Source of the DNA: Clitopilus passeckerianus
Lineage: Eukaryota; Basidiomycota; Agaricomycetes; Agaricales; Entolomataceae
Assembly (NCBI GenBank): GCA_944990035.1
Contig: CALYLX010000126.1
Coordinates: 2,790,001 to 2,854,000, forward strand
Length of the DNA: 64,000 nt
Direction: 5' to 3'
Below the pieces are notes generated by a model, which was given only the letters and a program-made list of their open reading frames with translations, did not search any database and was not told where the DNA came from. Below are positions 35,611 to 45,890 of this stretch, piece by piece. Position numbers and translations under genes: made by a program. The stretch's first letter is position 1. Each line of letters begins with the position of its first letter.

Positions 35611-36200
35611 GTAATTCTTGGGAGCTCACCCGTTTCTTCTGTTTCTGGGGCCGTATTTATTCCCTCCACTACACCCATATTGGTCGCAAAAGTCGACCGG
35701 GATTTCTCCTCCATTCTCCTCCATTACCTCGGAAGACTGCCACAGTCTCTTCTCAGGCAGGCCAAGTTGCCTCGCCTTGTTTGATACAATGTACCACCAC
35801 CATGTCGTGGAGGAACAGCCAGCCTATTCCTCCACCGCTTCGTTTGAACAACCCTTGACGGGTCCCACAACATCATAGTTATCCAGCATAAGCTGTCCAT
35901 TATATCTCGTCGATTTGATATCCTCAGTTACAGTGATTTGCATATCATTTGAGAGTCCTCCTCGAAAGAAATTGGCGTGACGACTAGTTGATGTGACTTT
36001 GGCCCCTTGACTATGCCTGTTTTGGTAAGCGACCGGAACTTCCTTCCGGTGCTGCTTTACAAAAGTGCTTCCATCGCGGAAGTCGATTGCCTCAACGTTC
36101 CCGCCCATCCCTCTCCTCGTCCTCATTTCTAACTGATGAATCATGAATGATTGACTCCCTGCCATTATTATTATTGCTACACTACGATGTAATATAACTA
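35611..36200. other. Intergenic between convergent LPMO gene and transposase remnant
   Basis: No gene supported. The terminal repeats of the neighbouring transposon were looked for here and not found. Confidence 0.4.
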
Positions 36201-37216
36201 CTAGTAGCCACAATTTGTAATCCAGCCTTCTGCCATCTCTGCAGTAATAGAAGCACGAGCTTGATGTATTAGCCATGGCCGAACGGCTGCAGAGGTCGCC
36301 TCACGTTCGTGACGACGAAGCCATGCCTTGATGGAGTGAAATGCTTGCTCAATCGGGTTGAAGTCGGGTGAATACGGTGGTAAATAGATGAGTCGAGCCT
36401 CTGAATGTTTGCTGAGTGGAAGAACATGAATGTATGGGGCAAAACTCACCACATTCATCAACAATAATTGCACGTATGTCTTCGTCGTGGTGGATCGCAC
36501 AATTGTCGAGCACAACAACACTACGTTCTCCTGGATAGGGATTGAGTTGAGGGGCCTGAGTTTCCATATGAGCATAGTATCCACAGTAAAACAATGTCAA
36601 AGACGTACTATTTGTTCATGTAAAAACTGTATAAACCGTTCCTTATTCACGGAGCCCTCGAAGATGTCCAATGCAACGAGGCGTCGCATGTGAGAGCTGG
36701 AAGAACTGAGTATCGCTGGCCTCGAATGAATGAATCTCGGGTGACGCAGGGGCGGCCGACTGGAGACCAGCCGTGGGTGCGCTGGTTGGTGCGATCGTCG
36801 ACGCTTGATTCGTCAAGCCACATGAAGTACTCGCGAGGGATGTCGCCGTATGCAGCAATCCATGTTGCGCGTAAAGCTTCGTTGCGCTCGAAGGCTGCCG
36901 GAGAGGTCTTTTTGCGGCTGAGTGAGATGCGGTGGAGGGTACGCGAGAGTGTTGCTATTGAGACGGAAATGCCACGGTTGCGTTCTAGTTCGTCTTGCAA
37001 CTCGTCGAGGTAAATCTTGGGTCGTGCGTCGATAAGGCCTCTTGACTGAGCGAATGGATTTTTGACGATGTTGTGGCTACGCCAAAGTGCGAGAACTCTC
37101 CAGACTGTAGCTGGGGAGCATTGAGCAAGGGTGGCGATATCCGGCACTGATTTCCCATGTGTAACACGCCAGTCGACGATCTTGCGGCGGGTCTCAGAGG
37201 ACAGGTTGGGCGCCAT
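36201..37216 (-). pseudogene. Tc1/mariner-type DDE transposase, frameshifted
   Basis: The N-terminus (MAPNLSSETRRKIVDWRVTH) has a helix-turn-helix with PDIATLAQCSPATVWRVL. The catalytic core includes WLDESSVDD (first Asp), LDNCAIHHDEDIRAII (second Asp) and YLPPYSPDFNPIEQAFHSIK (third acidic residue). Introns fit at 36556-36608 and between the second and third acidic motifs. At about 36681-36686 the frame slips by one base between LPALTCD and VALDIFEG, and no intron can explain this, so the copy is probably inactive. Terminal inverted repeats could not be seen, so the element's ends are unknown. Confidence 0.8.
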
Positions 37217-37663
37217 GAACGATCTCCTCACGAAGCTTGGGGGAAGCGGCAAGCGCGTTAGATGGCGGTAAAGTCGACATGGTTGTCTCGTCCGAAGCAG
37301 CGCGGGCGTTTGTCCCAAGGTCCGGCGAGGGGCTCGGGAGCTTGTTCGGGACACCTTCTATTTTGGGACTAGTGGTCACATCACAGCCTAAATTTGGCAG
37401 CTGTCAACGAAATTTCTTCAAAGGCGACTCTCAAATGATATGCAAAACACTGTACCTGTGTACAATATTGTTAGAAATACCCACTTGCAGTTGATGAATT
37501 AACAGATGAATTGGACTTTCGCATTTGCACTGTCACGATGTTTGTCAACCAGATGAGGCAGCGCCAAGCACTTCAATTGAATTGATTCATGTTTCCGCAC
37601 CACCATCATCATGGCACCTTCAAACTTTACTGCAGTGCACAGCACCAACATGACGTTTGCTCA

Positions 37664-37672
37664 ATATAAAAG
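37664..37672 (+). promoter_or_regulatory. TATA box of DUF6593 copy A, within conserved upstream block
   Basis: atataaaag 48 bp before the ATG. The ~185 bp above the start resembles the region above copy B, sharing gatgtttgtcaacc, cgccaag, and the cagtgca/cagcacc pair. Confidence 0.6.
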
Positions 37673-37719
37673 GCTCTGGTGAAAGCCAGACAATTCTCGA
37701 CAAAGTTCACCCGAAAACG

Positions 37720-38464
37720 ATGAACATCTACCTCTCCGGACATTCGCCCCTCAACTCAGTCTACACACACGAATCTGGGCAAGTGCTCTACAAAGTCAGC
37801 ACTCCCCACTGTCTCGGCTCTCGAACCTCCACCATCCACAAGGTACAGCCAAATCTTCCTCAAGGGCAGTCTCTGCGGTTCGAAAAATTCGACGTTGCAA
37901 CAGAGGCTGAGGAGGATGAATTTACGATCAGCGATGTTGACTTGAGGGACAAATTTATGGAATGGGCTACGATTCAGCATAAGCTCGTTGGGTCCTCCGT
38001 GATGAAGTATGATGGACAGGCGATAGAGACGTTGAATTTCTTCAGGAGGGAGGGGTTTGGACACTTTGGGCGGTAAGGCCTTCCGTCATTTGCCGTTCCT
38101 TTCATACATACTGACTATGATACAAGGAATCGTGTGTTTACAGGCCCCGATGGCAGAGAGTACAAGTGGCATCTAGACTGGTGGGCTTCCAGGGTACGCA
38201 TCTCTCATTTCCGTCCAAGAAGTTTCTGAACTCATTCGCGTTCGCGTTTTCTAGCTCACCCTCAATGATGCAGCCAAGACTCCAGTAGCCCAATTCCACC
38301 GCAGGTCCTTTGGGATTATTGGGAAGAGTCATCCTCCTTACTTAGAAATTTCGCCTCCTGGGCTTAAGATTGTTGATACCATCTTGGTTACCTTCCTCTA
38401 TGTCGAGAAGAAACGGAAGGCAAGGGAGAGGGCGTCTCGGCATCGTGGTGGAGGAGGACCTTGA
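37720..38464 (+). CDS. DUF6593 protein, array copy A (intact)
   Basis: Exons 37720-38072, 38127-38193, 38255-38464 (209 aa). Family motifs: N-terminal MNIYLSGHSPLNSVYTHESG then QVLYKVSTP, middle-exon FTGPDGREYKWHLDWW, and the last-exon block LNDAAKTPVAQFHRRSFGII then EISPPGLKIVDTILVTF. It ends in a basic tail and GGGGP. The fold looks like an all-beta, lipid- or ligand-binding-type barrel by strand pattern only. There is no signal peptide or membrane segment, so it is probably cytosolic. Function of DUF6593 is unknown. First gene of the array; the hAT element lies directly downstream. Confidence 0.9.
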
Positions 38465-38857
38465 GCTGGAGCTCTTGTCTTTGCTGGGGCGTATCCTTTG
38501 AGAGCTGTTAAACAGCTCGGTGGAGATGGCCTTGGTCAACGTGTCGATTACTTTTCGATGGAATTTCAGAGATATTTATGATGTGTATACTACCGTTTTT
38601 ACCTTTTAATAATGTAATTAGCCTGAGCGTCCTTCGGTCCAATGTAGCTCTATCTATTATGAACGTCGCAGTCAATTAACTTTACGCCCTCAAGACCGGA
38701 GCCCCTTACCTCCACCGTGACCTTCGCCTCCTGCTCCCAACCTGCTCCCAAATTCCAATTGCCCCATGCCTTCCGAAGCCCGACGCGTTTGCATCACGTG
38801 CGCTTTAGGGCAAGCCTCTTTTATGCTGCGCGTGATGTCAGCCACCCCAGCAAGGTC
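38465..38857. other. Spacer up to the hAT insertion site
   Basis: Contains the end of a minus-strand open frame (38690-38857). It continues in frame into the sequence on the far side of the hAT element if the insertion is ignored. Confidence 0.4.
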
Positions 38858-38872
38858 TAGTGTTGCCGCGAG
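38858..38872 (+). repeat. hAT left terminal inverted repeat
   Basis: 15 bp, exact inverse of 41599-41613; preceded by the 8-bp duplication at 38850-38857. Confidence 0.92.
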
Positions 38873-39344
38873 CTGGAGGTAACTCGGAGTCAAGTTCAAG
38901 CTTGACTCGATGCATTTCCTAATTGGTTACCTTGAGGCAACCGAGTCAAGTCAAGCCACGAGTCAGCTCAAGCTAGTTACCAGATGTAGTAACCTGTCAG
39001 TTTAGCGAATGATCTTCCTTTTTCATTTCGCTTCTCTCACACAATCAAGCTTGATAAGATGGTGTTCTGCTCCTCGTCATATCTTGCTTTCGATTTCTTG
39101 ATCCTCTGGAGAATGTACGGTGTCAGAAACTATACCAGAACCTAGACCTGGCTTTCTTGTGGGCACCGTCATCTATTGTCAAGGGTCCTGGGTTGCCCTC
39201 CCTGCATACCAATTGCCAATTGCAACGCGGTCACGATACTCGACCATGGACGCGTCTTTCGTTGATTCGATCCAACGAAAATCAACATATCTGGGGGTAT
39301 AAATGCTTCTGCCATAGCTAGGAATCTGTCAAGCCCGCATCTGC

Positions 39345-41318
39345 ATGCAGGCGTCCTCGTCTCGCTGTACCTGCGTCAATCCGACGAGCTGCATCTGTGC
39401 TTCTCAGTCCGGCATCATGCCGCCCTTTACGCTGCAGCATTCTCGATTCCCTACATCACTGTCGACATATCAAACGAACTACTGGCAGCCATCTTCGGGT
39501 CTTGAACACTACGCTTACGGCCACCAGCCGCCTGTCGCTTACTCCCCTCCAGGTCAACAACAATTCCAATTCAACAACTCATTTGCACCTCTCCAAAATG
39601 AATCCCCTGCATTTCATACCGCCCTTTCGAATCGGGCCAATGTAGCTTTTGAATCGTCGTCGCCTCAACAAGGAACCCAAAATTCACGGTCAGGCAATAA
39701 AAGAAAGTCTAACTGCAGCCAATCGACACAACCTCGCAACACGAGGCAGCGCGCCGAACTCTCTTCTGCGGATGATCCGCATAACGGCCTTCCACCCCAA
39801 AATCCGCAGATAAATACCTCGCCTGCCGCACAACACATTCCTTCCCCACCTCCACCACCCGCCATACCGGGCTGCGGCCCAACGACAGCTTCTCCATTAG
39901 CGCCAACTCTCCATCCCCAGCTTCGTCGAGAAAAGGGTCCATCTGCCCTCTTCAATGCTATATCTATTGATGATACCTCTTCTGGATGTCGCGTGGAGGC
40001 TACGGATGTCTGGTTCTTCGTTATCGGCCTCAAATCCTCGTTGAAATCGGAGTTCAACTCTACACTACCCATACCCCAAAAGCCTACCACTGACGCGCGA
40101 TAAGAAGGAATACAGTTACATTGGGTGCAGATTCTGCATGTAAGTTCGGCATTCTCATTCCTATATCAAATAAGCTGACGTCCATTTGGCTGAATCCAGA
40201 AATACCGGCGATAAATGGACCGCGTGGAAGAATGTAACGGGCCAGACGAAGGCCATACGGAACCACTTGCGAAAGGAGCACGAAACCCTCTGGCTAGAGC
40301 TCGTCCGTGCAAATAAACTCAAGAACTGGGATATGGGTGCTTCCCAGCCGGACTCCGGAGGAGAAGACTCGGCAGAGCGTGAGCCGTTCACTCTGCACGG
40401 CTTTTACGAGCGACTCCTTGCTTGGGTAGCTGTAGACGATCAGGTGAATATCCTTACCGCTTACACTCAATTCATGCCCCTAATGCCATAATCAATCCTA
40501 TAGTCAATTAACGTGGTCGACTGTTTGGAATTTCGTCAACTTCTGCTCTACCTGGGGGCCGGCAACATCACCGATGCAGATATCCCGCATCGTACCAAGC
40601 TTTCCGAGCTCATAGTTGAACGTTTCAAGGTTGAGTATATGAAGATGGTTTGTTGAAAAGGCTTAATAGCCTTGCAAGATGCCTCTCGGACTCTCGTTTA
40701 AGCGCCTCAGGTGCAGGTCAATCGACACGCGGCAGCGAGGAGACCAACGGGACAGGATCTGGAGAAAATACGGATCGGGTGGGCTAGGAACGCATTGAGG
40801 GAGAGATTGCGCGGGTTGTAGACGCAGAGATGGCAAAATACGAAGGGGACGGCCCTCTCGAAGACAACGACAACATTGACGAAGACACAGGGGAGTCATT
40901 CGACATCTGTGTCTTCTGGAGGGTATGTGGTTTCAATCAAGTAATATCCTATCGAGAAATCTAACCTAATACCCATCTATATCAACAGGAAAACAGAAAG
41001 GTGTACCCTCTCTACTATCGAGCAGCGTTAGATGTTCTCCCCGCCCAGGCATCGGCTGTTCCTTGCGAGAGAGTTTTCTCGTCAAGTAAGGAGACTGATG
41101 CCCTCCGACGGACTAACCTTTCGACAGGTACCATGGAAATTCTTCAAATCCTCAAATTCATAGTCCGTCAGGATCGGCTGGACTTTATGGAGGGGGAGAT
41201 ATGCACCGAGGAGGAGCTCACTGTAGCTGATATACCCAAAGAAACGCTGAACGATCTCTTTGCTCGTGGTGAGCTCGAGAAACTGGAGGAGATCATTCGT
41301 GCTTCACACCGTTCATAG
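39345..41318 (+). pseudogene. hAT transposase with catalytic core deleted
   Basis: The left part (39345-40103) is a Pro/Gln/Ser-rich N-terminus with an early Cys cluster. 40186-40650 carries TKAIRNHLRKEHETLW, a BED-finger-like tail, then LHGFYERLLAWVAVDDQ and FRQLLLYLGAGNITDADIPH. The right part (about 40989-41318) is the C-terminal dimerisation region: YPLYYRAALDVLPAQASAVP, CERVFSSSKETDALRR, and LQILKFIVRQDRLDF. The RNase-H-like catalytic domain expected between them (~300 residues) is absent, so this copy cannot make transposase but could be mobilised by a related active element. Confidence 0.85.
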
Positions 41319-41598
41319 ATGTAGTATCGCAATTCTAAATGATTCCCTTACTGATACATGTAGATGTTCTACGCCCTAGCAATACTCTTTTAGTGCCTAT
41401 TTTCTTCGACTGCCGCCTTCTCGCTGAACCCGAAGCTCGTCGGCAACTTCCGCCACGGCTATATATAGTAATGTATGCCTAATAAGGAGAGATCATGCCG
41501 AACTCGAGTCAGCTCGAGGCGAACTCAAGCTCAACTCGTATCAGCTCGAGTTGGGTTGAGCTGGCGACCCTGTTGCCTCAAGTCAACTCCTAGCTTAA

Positions 41599-41613
41599 CT
41601 CGCGGCAACACTA
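41599..41613 (-). repeat. hAT right terminal inverted repeat
   Basis: 15 bp, exact inverse of the left end; followed by the second copy of gcaaggtc at 41614-41621. Confidence 0.92.
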
Positions 41614-42239
41614 GCAAGGTCTACCAAATCCATGAACGCTCCCTCAGCTTTGATTTGAAAGCACGCATTGTTAGAGAACACCGAGTGTTGGGTGAAGAGG
41701 TACATTCGGAACGAAGCTCGCATGGTCAGATAAGTCGTCCCCGATCAGGAAGGACGCCCCAGGCTGGGCCCGGCTAGTGGGAAGATGTTTAATGCAGGTG
41801 CTTTGGTGTTCGAACTTGAATGGTGCAGGGTACTCCGATTCTAAGTATCTCCCCTGGAAGGCGGCCTGCTGGATGGGCGTTCCCACTGTACAAGTCTGGT
41901 CTTTTCGGAGTCGCACTGCTTGTTTCGATAACCCTGGATAGGTTCAGAGAGTACACATCTCTAGCATCGTGGTTACGCTTGGGTTAGCTGTGTCAATATA
42001 ACGCTAGAAGAGCCGTTCAAATGAAAACCATGGCTGAATTGAAAATGGCATTTCGTGCCGCGATGTTTGTCAACCTAATGAGGCATCGCATGGTGACTCG
42101 ACGCCAAGTTTCCTTCTCACCGCCACCATGCTACCCTCAAACTTCAGTGCAATCCGCAGCACCTGTCAATGCGACAACTCAATTTAAAAGTCTGTCTTTA
42201 AACCCGGATGGAGTCCAACAAACTGCCCACTTCGAGACG
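41614..42239. other. Spacer between hAT element and DUF6593 copy B
   Basis: Includes the second target duplication and the right flank of the interrupted minus-strand open frame (41622-41720). From about 42060 onward it resembles the promoter of copy A. Confidence 0.5.
42181..42190 (+). promoter_or_regulatory. TATA-like element of DUF6593 copy B
   Basis: aatttaaaag 50 bp before the ATG, in the block shared with copies A and C. Confidence 0.5.
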
Positions 42240-42974
42240 ATGAACATCTACCTGTCAGGATGCTCTCACCTAAACTCAGTGTACACGCATGAATCTGGCC
42301 AGGTGCTCTACAAAGTCACCACGCCACTAGCCCCCGGCTCTCGAACCTCGACCATCCACAAAATTCAGCCCAATCTTCCCGAAGAAGAATCTCTGCGGTT
42401 CGAGAAATTTGACATTGCAGAGTCTGATGATGAAATGACCATCAGCGATGCTGTCCTGAAGGACAAATTTGTGGAATGAACTACTATCCACCACAAACTC
42501 ATCGGGTCGTCGGTGATGAGATATGACGGGCAGGGGATAGAAACGCTGAGTTTCTTCAAGAAGGATGGGTTTGGACCACGCGGCAGGTGAGTTTTCTCGG
42601 GTTTTACAGTTCTCTTCGTGAATACTGACGACAGGGAAAAGGCAACGTGTATTCACAGGTCCCGACGGAAGAGAATACAAGTGGTATCTAGACTGGTGGG
42701 CTGCCAGAGTACGTACCCGCACCTTTCTTTACTCCATCTTCCAAACTCAATCATTCTCCAGCTCTGCCTCAATGATGAAGCCAAAACTCCAGTTGCTCAA
42801 TTCCACCGCAGATCGCTTGGTGTTATTGGCAAAAAGCATGCTGCATACCTCGAAATCTTCCCTTCGGGTCTCAAGATTGTGGACACTATCCTGATTACGT
42901 TCGTATATATTGAGAAGAAGCGGAAGGATAGGGAGAGGGCGTCTAGGGCTAATGCCGGAGGAGGAGGGCCTTGA
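42240..42974 (+). pseudogene. DUF6593 array copy B, nonsense mutation
   Basis: Exons 42240-42587, 42642-42708 (67 nt) and 42762-42974 follow the family layout, with motifs HESGQVLYKVTTP, FTGPDGREYKWYLDWW and LCLNDEAKTPVAQFHRRSLG. A TGA at 42477-42479 stands where intact copies have Trp (the W of KFMEW), a single G-to-A change. Everything downstream, including splice sites and the GGGGP end, is intact, so the loss is recent. The truncated product would be 79 aa. Confidence 0.88.
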
Positions 42975-43486
42975 GCCTTCGATAAGAGCGTCCTTCCTCG
43001 TTCGACCCACCACCCAAGCCAAGAGGGGTAGCCTGATCACGTCTTTGCGTCCTTTGTCGCCGCATCCCTCATACCATGTTCTTCCTCCGTCGCTACCAGG
43101 AATTTTGCAGCAGCATGTCCCGAAAAAATGGAGGGCTAAAGTTACCCTCGCTTTGTAATTTAACGTCAACCGCGGCCATCTTTTTCTCTTGCACTTCGTT
43201 TGGATGAGGCTGGGACCTCCTTTACTTGATATCGTCTAATTACCTGTGTAGGTTATTTTTAGAACAAATGCATCGCATCTTTGCAAATGAATTCGATTTC
43301 GGCATTCAGGATCACCAACGTGCGTGACTTGACCAGGACTTGACCCAGGTTTCCTCGCGACCGCCACCATGCCACTGTCATATTTCAGTGCAGTCCGCAG
43401 CACCTGATGACCTGTATGCCGTCGACTCAATATAAGAATTCGTATTCAAAGGCAGATCGTTCACAAGAAGCCCCTTCTCCGAACTA
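42975..43486. other. Spacer between copies B and C
   Basis: Holds the copy C promoter from about 43355. The (cgac)cgccaccatg and cagtgcagtccgcagcacc segments match the copy B upstream region. Confidence 0.5.
43431..43437 (+). promoter_or_regulatory. TATA box of DUF6593 copy C
   Basis: tataaga about 50 bp before the ATG, preceded by cgactcaa as in copies A and B. Confidence 0.5.
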
Positions 43487-44195
43487 ATGAACATCTACCT
43501 CTCCGGATTCAGCCACCTCAACTCAGTCTACAGCCATGAATCCGGTCAAGTCCTCTACAAAGTCAGCACACCGATAGTCCTTGGCTCCCGAACCTCGACC
43601 ATCTACAAGGTTCAGCCAACGAAGACGTTTGACATCGCGGAGCCTGGAGAGGACGAGGTGGCTATCAGTGATGATGACTTGAAGGACAAGTTCATGGAGT
43701 GGGGGACTGTCGAACACAAGGCTTTTGGATCGTCTGTGATGAAATTTGATGGGCAGGTGCTGGAGACACTTAGTTTCTTTAGGAAGGAGAAGGATTCACC
43801 ACGTGGTAGGTAAGCCTTCTCTGTTTTTGCCATTCTCTACGTGAACGCTAAGTATTGTACAAGGTACCGTATATTTACGGGCCCAGACGGGAGAGATTAT
43901 AGGTGGTATCTAGACTGGATATCTTGCAAGGTACGCGTTTTTCGCCTCCCTTCATCTTCACGAATTCTTCAAACTCACCCCATTTCCAGCTTTGCCTCAA
44001 CGACAAAGCTAAGACGCCAGTAGCCAAGTTCCACCGTCGGTCCCTTGGGACATCGGGAAGAAGGCACCTCCTTGCCTTGAAATATTTCCGCCTGGACTCG
44101 GTATCGTTGATACTATCTTGATCACTTTTCTCTATATTGAGAAGAAGCGGGACGATGGGGGAAGGTCGAAGACTAGCGGTGGGAAAGGATCCTGA
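43487..44195 (+). pseudogene. DUF6593 array copy C, frameshifted near the 3' end
   Basis: Exon 1 starts MNIYLSGFSHLNSVYSHESG; exon 2 is 43864-43930 (67 nt) with FTGPDGRDYRWYLDW; exon 3 begins LCLNDKAKTPVAKFHRRSLG. At about 44050 one base is missing relative to the other copies (gggacatc against the gggatcatc type). The predicted protein therefore runs out of frame and stops early. The original frame continues cleanly to a TGA at 44193-44195 with EIFPPGLGIVDTILITFLYI. Exon 1 is also shorter than in A and B. A sequencing error could mimic this single lesion. Confidence 0.82.
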
Positions 44196-44553
44196 ACTGG
44201 AGCAATCCTCTATGGTCTATACCCTATGCAGTGCTACGGAAGTTAGTGGCGGCCCTGGCTAGTGTCTTGATTTCGTTCCGACCATGTTGACCTAATTGGA
44301 TATTGTAGCGCGGCTGAAGATGCTTTACATATCTTGACTCCGGGACAACCGGGTTTACATTTAATTGAATATGCTCCGGCACCAAAAGACTCATATCAAA
44401 CGAAGCGTGCGTCCAGCTGGCCTGTGGAGCCTTGAACCACGAAGCACTCCCTATCGCCACCCTGTCAATGAGTGCACCACTGCACCACTCCTGGCCCAGC
44501 ATATATATGACGCACCAGTTGGTGGACTTTCCTTGGGTACTGTCCTCCCTGCG
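44196..44553. other. Spacer between copies C and D
   Basis: A TATA-like tatatatga occurs at about 44500-44508, some 50 bp before copy D. No gene. Confidence 0.45.
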
Positions 44554-45498
44554 ATGAACATATATCTTTCAAGACGTTCGCCTATCAACTCTGTGTACAC
44601 TCACGAGTCTGGCCAAGTACTCTACAAAGTTGACACTCCTCTGGCTCTGGGCTCACGGACATCTGTTGATGTAAATTGTGCATCGTGAGCACATTCGCTT
44701 TGACCATCGTGGCCCATCCATCAGAATGGCCACAGCATCTCATTGTTCTCAGTAGGTACCATTGTTCTCGTAAAGTATATATTCATGTTGTAGTGTATAA
44801 TCACAATCCGTTCGATATATTCCCTCTTTCGATCCCTCAGTAATGTCCTGCCCGACTTTTCGTCTCTACAACATCAACAATTTACAAAATCCTACCAAAC
44901 GTACCTGATCCTCCTCACTATGAGAGATTCGATCCTGGAGACTTGAGCGACTCGGAAGAGGACTCGAAGACGCCTGAGCTGAGCGATGCTCTGCTGGAGG
45001 ACAAGTTCTCAGTACTTGCTACTGTCGAACATAAATTGATTGGGTCATCGGTCCTGAAATTTGGGGGGAAGACACTGAAGACGACTGATTATTTCCGAAA
45101 GGATGGTCTTGGTGTTCATGGGCGGTAAGTACCTCACGAGAGCTAGAAACGACCATATCTGACCCAGCTACAGTCACCGCATCTTCACTGGGCCCGATGG
45201 GCGGGAGTACAAGTGGTACCTCAAGCCTACTACGTCACATGTGAGAAATCCTAGAACTCTCAATCAACTGACCCTCAGCATGATCCTCGCATTCTAGCTT
45301 TACCTCAACGACAAGGCTGAAACTCCTGTTGCGAAGTTCCATGAAAAGTCCTTCGGGATTATTGGGAAGAAGCATCCTGCTTATCTTGAAATCTTCCCAG
45401 ATGGCGTTCAAATCCTTGATACTATTCTGATTACCTTCATCTATGTTGAAAAGAAGCGGAAGGACCGAGAGAGAGAAAAGAGGACCCATGGTGATTGA
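44554..45498 (+). pseudogene. DUF6593 array copy D, exon 1 split by a solo LTR
   Basis: Exon 1 begins MNIYLSRRSPINSVYTHESG and reads to the target site at 44659-44663, where 207 bp of foreign DNA enters and brings a stop. After the insertion the same frame resumes in exon 1 with ILPNVPDPPHYERFDPGDLS, up to 45124. Exon 2 is 45174-45240 (67 nt, FTGPDGREYKWYL). Exon 3 has LYLNDKAETPVAKFHEKSFG and stops at 45496-45498. Apart from the insertion no lesion is visible, so the hit is young. The insertion is not a GT-AG intron. Confidence 0.85.
44664..44870. mobile_element. Solo LTR, 207 bp, with 5-bp target duplication
   Basis: Begins TGTTGATG and ends CTCTACA (the TG...CA ends of retroviral-type LTRs) and is flanked on both sides by acatc (44659-44663 and 44871-44875). 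It contains a TATA-like tatatatt near 44777-44784. No internal retrotransposon sequence is present, so this is a recombination remnant. Superfamily not assigned; a TGTTG start is common in Ty1/copia elements. Confidence 0.85.
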
Positions 45499-45890
45499 GT
45501 TGTTTACTATGTTGACAACTTCTTCGACGTATGGCTTCGTTTGGAAATGTAGTCCAATTTAACCCAACCTTTCCGTCGTCGTCCACCGCAATAGATGGAA
45601 ACGAATCCCTGGGCTTGAGTCGTACGTGTCATTTAGTCGGACGACATACGAGTCTTTCCGGCAGAAGTGGATACCAGCGACGGTGGCCAGATACGGTAGT
45701 TGCCAAGTCCTGTCAAGTCGGAATTCCACCGATAGGACCCTCTCCGCCTGCCACCATCTCTAAGGTGCATGTCAATGTCAATCCTGCCCGCAGCAGTACC
45801 GTTGAGCGACCTTCTCTATATAAATTCTGGTTCTGAGTAGGGAAAGCACCATCTGAAGCCTCTTGCCGAGCCTGGGACGCATCTGCAAGG
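45499..45890. other. Spacer between copies D and E
   Basis: Contains the copy E promoter; gccaccatct and cccgcagcagtacc resemble the upstream blocks of copies B and C. Confidence 0.45.
45817..45825 (+). promoter_or_regulatory. TATA box of DUF6593 copy E
   Basis: tatataaat about 66 bp before the ATG. Confidence 0.55.

Larger units (their letters stand above)
38858..41613 (+). mobile_element. hAT-family DNA transposon, internally deleted, 2756 bp
   Basis: Perfect terminal inverted repeats tagtgttgccgcgag (38858-38872 and, inverted, 41599-41613) are flanked by a perfect 8-bp target duplication gcaaggtc (38850-38857 and 41614-41621). An 8-bp duplication and a TAGTG end are hAT hallmarks. Subterminal regions are rich in ctcgag/actcg repeats in both orientations. 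Inside are an N-terminal segment and the hAT C-terminal dimerisation segment, but most of the catalytic middle is missing. Confidence 0.92.

Noticed and set aside
35830..37480. Terminal inverted repeats of the mariner-type element
   Set aside because: No matching inverted ends next to TA dinucleotides could be found by eye on both sides, so no element boundary is claimed.
39665..40090. Minus-strand open frame in the hAT element
   Set aside because: Antisense to the Pro/Gln-rich N-terminus of the transposase; Gly/Val-rich shadow sequence.
41475..41600. Repeated actcg/ctcgag words as a possible CRISPR-like or satellite array
   Set aside because: Irregular spacing and both orientations; they are the subterminal repeats of the hAT element.
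44664..44870. Interpreting the copy D insertion as an intron
   Set aside because: Ends are TG...CA with a direct 5-bp duplication, it is four times longer than other introns here, and no other copy has an intron at this place.
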